DNA from: Ficedula albicollis
Lineage: Eukaryota > Chordata > Aves > Passeriformes > Muscicapidae
Assembly (NCBI RefSeq): GCF_000247815.1
Contig: NC_021686.1
Span: 9,500,719 to 9,564,718 of the forward strand
Length of the DNA: 64,000 nt
Reading direction: 5' to 3'
Both the position numbers and the translations under genes were made by a program. Below the pieces are notes generated by a model. It did no database searches. It had not been told where the DNA came from and worked only from the letters and a program-made list of their open reading frames with translations. Of this stretch, positions 59,986-64,000 are shown in pieces (positions within the stretch are counted from its first letter, which is position 1; every line of letters starts with the position of its first letter).

Positions 59986-62164
59986 AAAACCCATGAAGAA
60001 CTCCGTGTGCCCAAACGAGACACACCCCCAGCTTTTCTCCTACTGCCCTCCAACATTTTCATTTCCTCCTTCTATTCTAAAACCCTTGAACCTTTTAAAA
60101 TCTCTCCCTGTCTTCACCCATCTCTTCACATCCCACTTGGGCACTCAGAGGTCGGGTCCAGCCACTCTCCAGCTCCCATTTTTTTTCTTTCAAGAATTAC
60201 CCTCTCCTTGAACTCATTTCCCTCTCCAGCCACTCCAGCTCCTCTCCCTGGGCTGCCCAGATGACTAAGCCAAGGTCTTTTTCAAACACAGACCAAACAC
60301 ATCTCCATCTTTCCCCCCCAGCAGCAGCCCCTGCTGTGTTCCCCTGATGTGTTTCATCTCCCCATGCCCGTGGATCACCAAAGTGCATTTTTCAAAGGGA
60401 CTCTCCAGAAGGCTCTGTTAGCAGGGGATGAGTAATGGCTTGACAAACCAGATTTAAGTGGCCCCTTCTGAATCATCTTGGCAGTAATAGGGGGAGTGTG
60501 TCCATTTTTTGATTAAATATTTCCAGTGCCATTAACTCGGCCGAAGTAAACAGCCTCTATTGGGTTTGCCTGCTAATGACAACCCAAAGGTCTTTGATCC
60601 TGGGGTTTCAGAGAGCCAGGAGCTGGATAAAGATCATGGAATCCTCACTGAACTGTCATCAAAGAGCTGGGAAATGGTTCTTTAGTCTCTCTGTGTGCCA
60701 CTTTCAGTGGATTTGGTGCCACCTGTGATGGGTGCCCAGAACCTCTGGGCAGCTCTGGGGTGTGGCTGGAGGGTTTTTCTCAGAAAAATCCATAATTAGC
60801 CTTCATTTCTTGTGCAGATTCCTTCAGGCAGGGTCTCTGTTGTTCCTTTTTGCCTGCAAGGGGCTGTAGCATAATCCATGGGTGCATGCCAGTCTTAAAT
60901 ATTCCAGTTCTTCATATCCCAGGACTCTGTTCACACCTAAAAGTAAAAGGTAGATCCTCATTCTTCTTTCTAATTAATGAGATTTGAGATATCTTCAGCC
61001 TGAATATAAAAATATATGTATTAATATATTTTTAAAGGACAATAAATCAGTAGGAATGCTGCATTATATTTAAAAAATTAATTTTTTGTGGTTAACCAGC
61101 CAAACAAGGCTGATTTCAGGGATTGTGCTGATGATTTTGGGGCCATTAATTATTGAGTTCAGCACAGAGCGTGGTCAAGAGCAGCTTTGCAGTGAGCAGG
61201 ATCTATGTGGATAGAATTCCTTGTGTGAGTGTAATTTTTTTATGGTGAGGGAGAAGCCAAATTTCTTGGATGAGAATCAGGCCAGGCCCTGCTCTGAGTG
61301 TCCCACAGATCCACTGGTGCTCCTCAGCATATGGATGGGAATGATTCAGGCTGGATGAAGTCCCTGGATTTTGGCCAGAGGCTTTTAAAGGAGCTAAGGC
61401 CATGCAGGGTGGGACAGCAGAGGAGAAAAACCTGCTCCTATTTCCAGGGAAAACCTCCAGTACCAGGTTCTGGAATTTTGGGGAGAGGCCAGAGCATCTC
61501 CTGGTGGATCCTCCTGAGGGTGATTCCTGCAGCCAGCACAGGGGACATTCTCTGGCCTCAGCACATCCAAATTCTCCTTTTCCCTCTTTTTCCTGACAGT
61601 GGGACCAGTGTGCAGAGTCCAGTTCTCCCAGCTGCTCCTGGGGCTTTCTGGAGCCATTCTCTGCTTATTTGAAGAGCTGGCTCCTTCCTGCTGTGCTTTC
61701 TTATTTAATAACTGAACCTGAGCACTTCTGGCCTGCTCTGGGGCATTGCTTTAGAGAGTTTGGGTGGGTTTTTCTCATTTTAGGGCTTATTTTTGAGCCA
61801 TCTGTCGCTCCAAGTGATCCTCCATCCGGATATAATCCAGCTGATTGCCCTGCTTTTCCAAACAGTTCTGCTGATAACATTTCAGACTGCCCAGGTCCCG
61901 TCCTCTAGAGGCTGGAGGAGGCAGCACTTGATCTAATCCTGCTTGGCATTTATGTCACTGGAAATGAAATTGCATTTTGCTGAATGAAACTGAGAAATGG
62001 GAAAGTAATACTGCAAATATGTTCTGCCACGTGGGACCCCCTGCCTGGGAAGCTTCTGAAGGAAGTTGATTATCCCAGAGAACAAACTCTGCTCTGGGGC
62101 TCTTCCTGCAGGACAGGGAGATGTGGGATCCAGGGATTCTTCTGGAGACAACACCCCCAGCCTG

Positions 62165-62370
62165 GAGACAGAATCCTGGGGTGGGTTGGGTTGGAAGGGG
62201 CATTAAAGCTCATCCAGTGCCACCCCCAGGGTCACCTTCCACCATCCCAGGGTGCTCCAACCTGGCCTTGGGCACTTCCAGGGATCCAGGGACAGCCACT
62301 GCTTCTCTGGCAATTCTGTTCCAGGGCCTCACAGGGAACAATTCCTTCCCAATAACCAAACCTGAGCTTG
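62165..62370 (-). mobile_element. CR1 LINE 3' fragment, antisense
   Basis: GGGTGGGTTGGGTTGGAAGG, GGCATTAAAGCTCATCCAGT, CACCTTCCACCATCCCAGGG, CAACCTGGCCTTGGGCACTT and CCAGGGATCCAGGGACAGCC are in antisense order. Confidence 0.87.
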
Positions 62371-62835
62371 AAGGACTGGCACAAAAATCTTGGGGAGTGC
62401 TTGAATTTGAAATCTGGTCACTGCTGGGGAAGCTGAACTCTGCTGGGTTTGGTTTTAGTTCTTCCTCCACCCCCCAATGTCCTACTGGCAGCTCCAGGAA
62501 GAAGCAGAGTTTTGCATCTGGGTATGGTATCATTAACCATGGAGCAGAGAGTTAAAAGGAATTCTGCAGAGCATTAGGAGATCAAGCAGGTCAATTGAAA
62601 GGAGGAAAAATTACCATCAGTTATCTTCAATTAAATTGTTATCGCTCCACATGAAGGATCCCATTTAGAGGGAGGCATAAAACCTGAGAGAGGAGGTGAC
62701 TGAGAGAATAAATTCCCAATTTTTCATTGCAAACCCAGAGAGGGAACATCCATCAGCAGGCACAAGGAGGAGATCTCTTTTTCCTTCTGTTTCCAGCCTA
62801 CTTTGAAGCAGAGCCCATTTGGAAATCTCTTCGTG

Positions 62836-62838
<3 letters not shown>

Positions 62839-62868
<30 letters not shown>

Positions 62869-62885
62869 CCCCCCCCCCATTAGGG

Positions 62886-62923
<38 letters not shown>
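62839..62923. repeat. T30, C10, short spacer, T33 homopolymer cluster
   Basis: Two T runs (62839-62868 and 62891-62923) are separated by ten Cs and ATTAGGGCTTGC. The arrangement resembles the compound tract at 54568. Confidence 0.88.
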
Positions 62924-63799
62924 CCAGTGGAAAGCACAAACTCCTTGAAGCCACAACTTTTAGGAGAGGCTTTAATAACAGAGAAACCCTTCTTGAGCAG
63001 GACTTGTGCTCCTGAGAGGTTGTGGTTGTGTCTGGCTGTGAAATTTGGGGCAGTGGCACCCCAAATAGCAAATATCTCAGTTTCCAGGGCTGGGATATCC
63101 TGCTTCAAGTCCCTGATCCCTTTCCAAGGCCAGAGAGCAGAAATAACTTCGAACTGTGCTCATGAGCCTGGGAAAACACCACCCAAAACCCTTTTTTTTA
63201 AAGGAAGGTCTATCACAAAAAGGAAGGCAATTCCTGTGGTCTAGATGGAAACCAGTCTGAAGCTGATTTTCAGACACGAAGAGTCCAATCTTGTAGTAAA
63301 TAAACTTCAGCCAAATGGTTTACATGGGAGATATTTTCAGATGCAGGAGTTGAAAAGCCCACTTGTATTATTCCTGAGGTTTTTTGAGTTTGATTTTTGA
63401 AAGGCAGGGAATGCAGAGGAGGAAGCAGCCAGGTCTTCAATTGCTTGGGGGGTTCTGCTTGTTTGCTTTGCTGGGTTGTTTACTTACCTCAGAAATACCA
63501 GAATTGCTCAGTTTGATCTTTGACAAGCAAAAAAGGAGAGAAAAATAAAGGTCAAAACGGAGCCTTCATCTTTGCTGGGGTGTCACTTACATCCCCTGAC
63601 AGCTCTGCTTCCTCTGGCTCCTGAAAATCCCTGGAAAAGGAGATTTTCCCAGCCTGCTCCAGAGGAGTGGGAATGACAGAGCTGGAAATCAAGCCCAGCA
63701 GAGTGCAGAGTGCAGGGCAGCCTGTCCCTTCTGTGTGTAACTGAGCTTTGGGAGATGTCACAGCTTCCTTCCTTCCTTGTTTTTTGTCCTGGGAATGCT

Positions 63800-63965
63800 C
63801 AGATTTTTCCCAGTAAGGCTGGGGAGGCCCTGGCACAGATTCCCAGAGAAGCTGTGGATTTTTGGAAGTGTCCCAGGCAGGTTGGACAGGCCTTGGAGCA
63901 ACCTGGGATAGTGGAAGGTGCCCCTAGGTGAGACTGGCTGGTCCCTAAAGTCCCTGGATTCCTTC
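63800..63965 (+). mobile_element. CR1 LINE 3' fragment, sense
   Basis: CCCTGGCACAGATTCCCAGA, GAAGCTGTGGATTTTTGGAA, GTGTCCCAGGCAGGTTGGAC and GGAGCAACCTGGGATAGTGG, then AAGGTGCCCC, follow the sense CR1 order. Confidence 0.85.
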
Positions 63966-64000
63966 TCCTCTCTCTGCATTCTCTGTGGGTTTTAATTCCT

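Larger units (their letters stand above)
44882..64000 (+). other. CACNA1H: CACNA1H intron, at least 19 kb, to window end
   Basis: After repeat II S1 the next expected coding sequence is the PEELTNALEIS-type S1-S2 region. I find no match to it in any frame through 64000. The stretch contains CR1 fragments, two minisatellites, a dispersed repeat and homopolymer tracts, listed separately. Segments 48600-51720, 51930-53210, 54660-55480, 55790-57150, 60000-62150 and 62930-63790 show nothing I can name. Confidence 0.75.

Noticed and set aside
48000..64000. A second gene downstream or on the minus strand
   Set aside because: No frame shows recognisable domains with splice-site support. Frames are short and coincide with CR1 or minisatellite sequence.

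Overview
This is nuclear DNA of a bird, most likely a songbird-type neoavian. The evidence is many short antisense and sense CR1 LINE fragments, GC-rich intronic minisatellites, and vertebrate-type split coding exons with GT/AG introns. It is not a microbial or phage window. Nearly all long open frames are repeats read in register and are not genes.

One gene accounts for all recognisable coding sequence: CACNA1H (Cav3.2, the alpha-1H subunit of a T-type, low-voltage-activated calcium channel). It lies on the plus strand and is partial at both ends. Exons visible in order: repeat I S2-S3 (520-653), S3-S4 loop and S4 voltage sensor (3860-3957), S4-S5 linker and S5 (10493-10652), S5-P turret loop (18154-18466), P-loop and start of S6 (30182-30274, repeated at 30833-30925), end of S6 plus the long cytoplasmic I-II linker (32705-34009, interrupted), and end of the linker plus repeat II S1 (38911-39326, repeated at 44466-44881). 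Codon phases fit across every junction. The paralogue call rests on Cav3.2-specific residues, notably the Asp-Gly-His motif of the S3-S4 loop, the turret cysteine context and a MNYPTILPS motif in the I-II linker. The N-terminal exons lie upstream of the window and repeats II to IV downstream of it.

The rest is intron. It holds CR1 fragments, at least seven minisatellite arrays (unit lengths about 22, 29, 30, 30, 33, 38 and 40 bp), a 61-copy GGAT microsatellite, a dispersed repeat present twice (15011 and 53961) and low-complexity tracts.

The most notable result concerns assembly integrity. Three homopolymer blocks (G 582, G 788, C 1036 bases) sit where difficult sequence should be, and one replaces the His-rich core of the I-II linker and breaks its frame. 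Three near-identical tandem duplications (755 bp, 651 bp and a unit of about 4.5 kb or more at 5,555-bp offset) also occur, two of them duplicating a coding exon. Their low divergence, and a gap of Ns inside the largest, point to unmerged haplotypes or overlapping contigs more than to biology. I found no new biological system. The points of real biological interest are the conserved metal-binding motif, a codon-exact duplication in the I-II linker, minisatellites abutting splice sites, and higher-order minisatellite structure.
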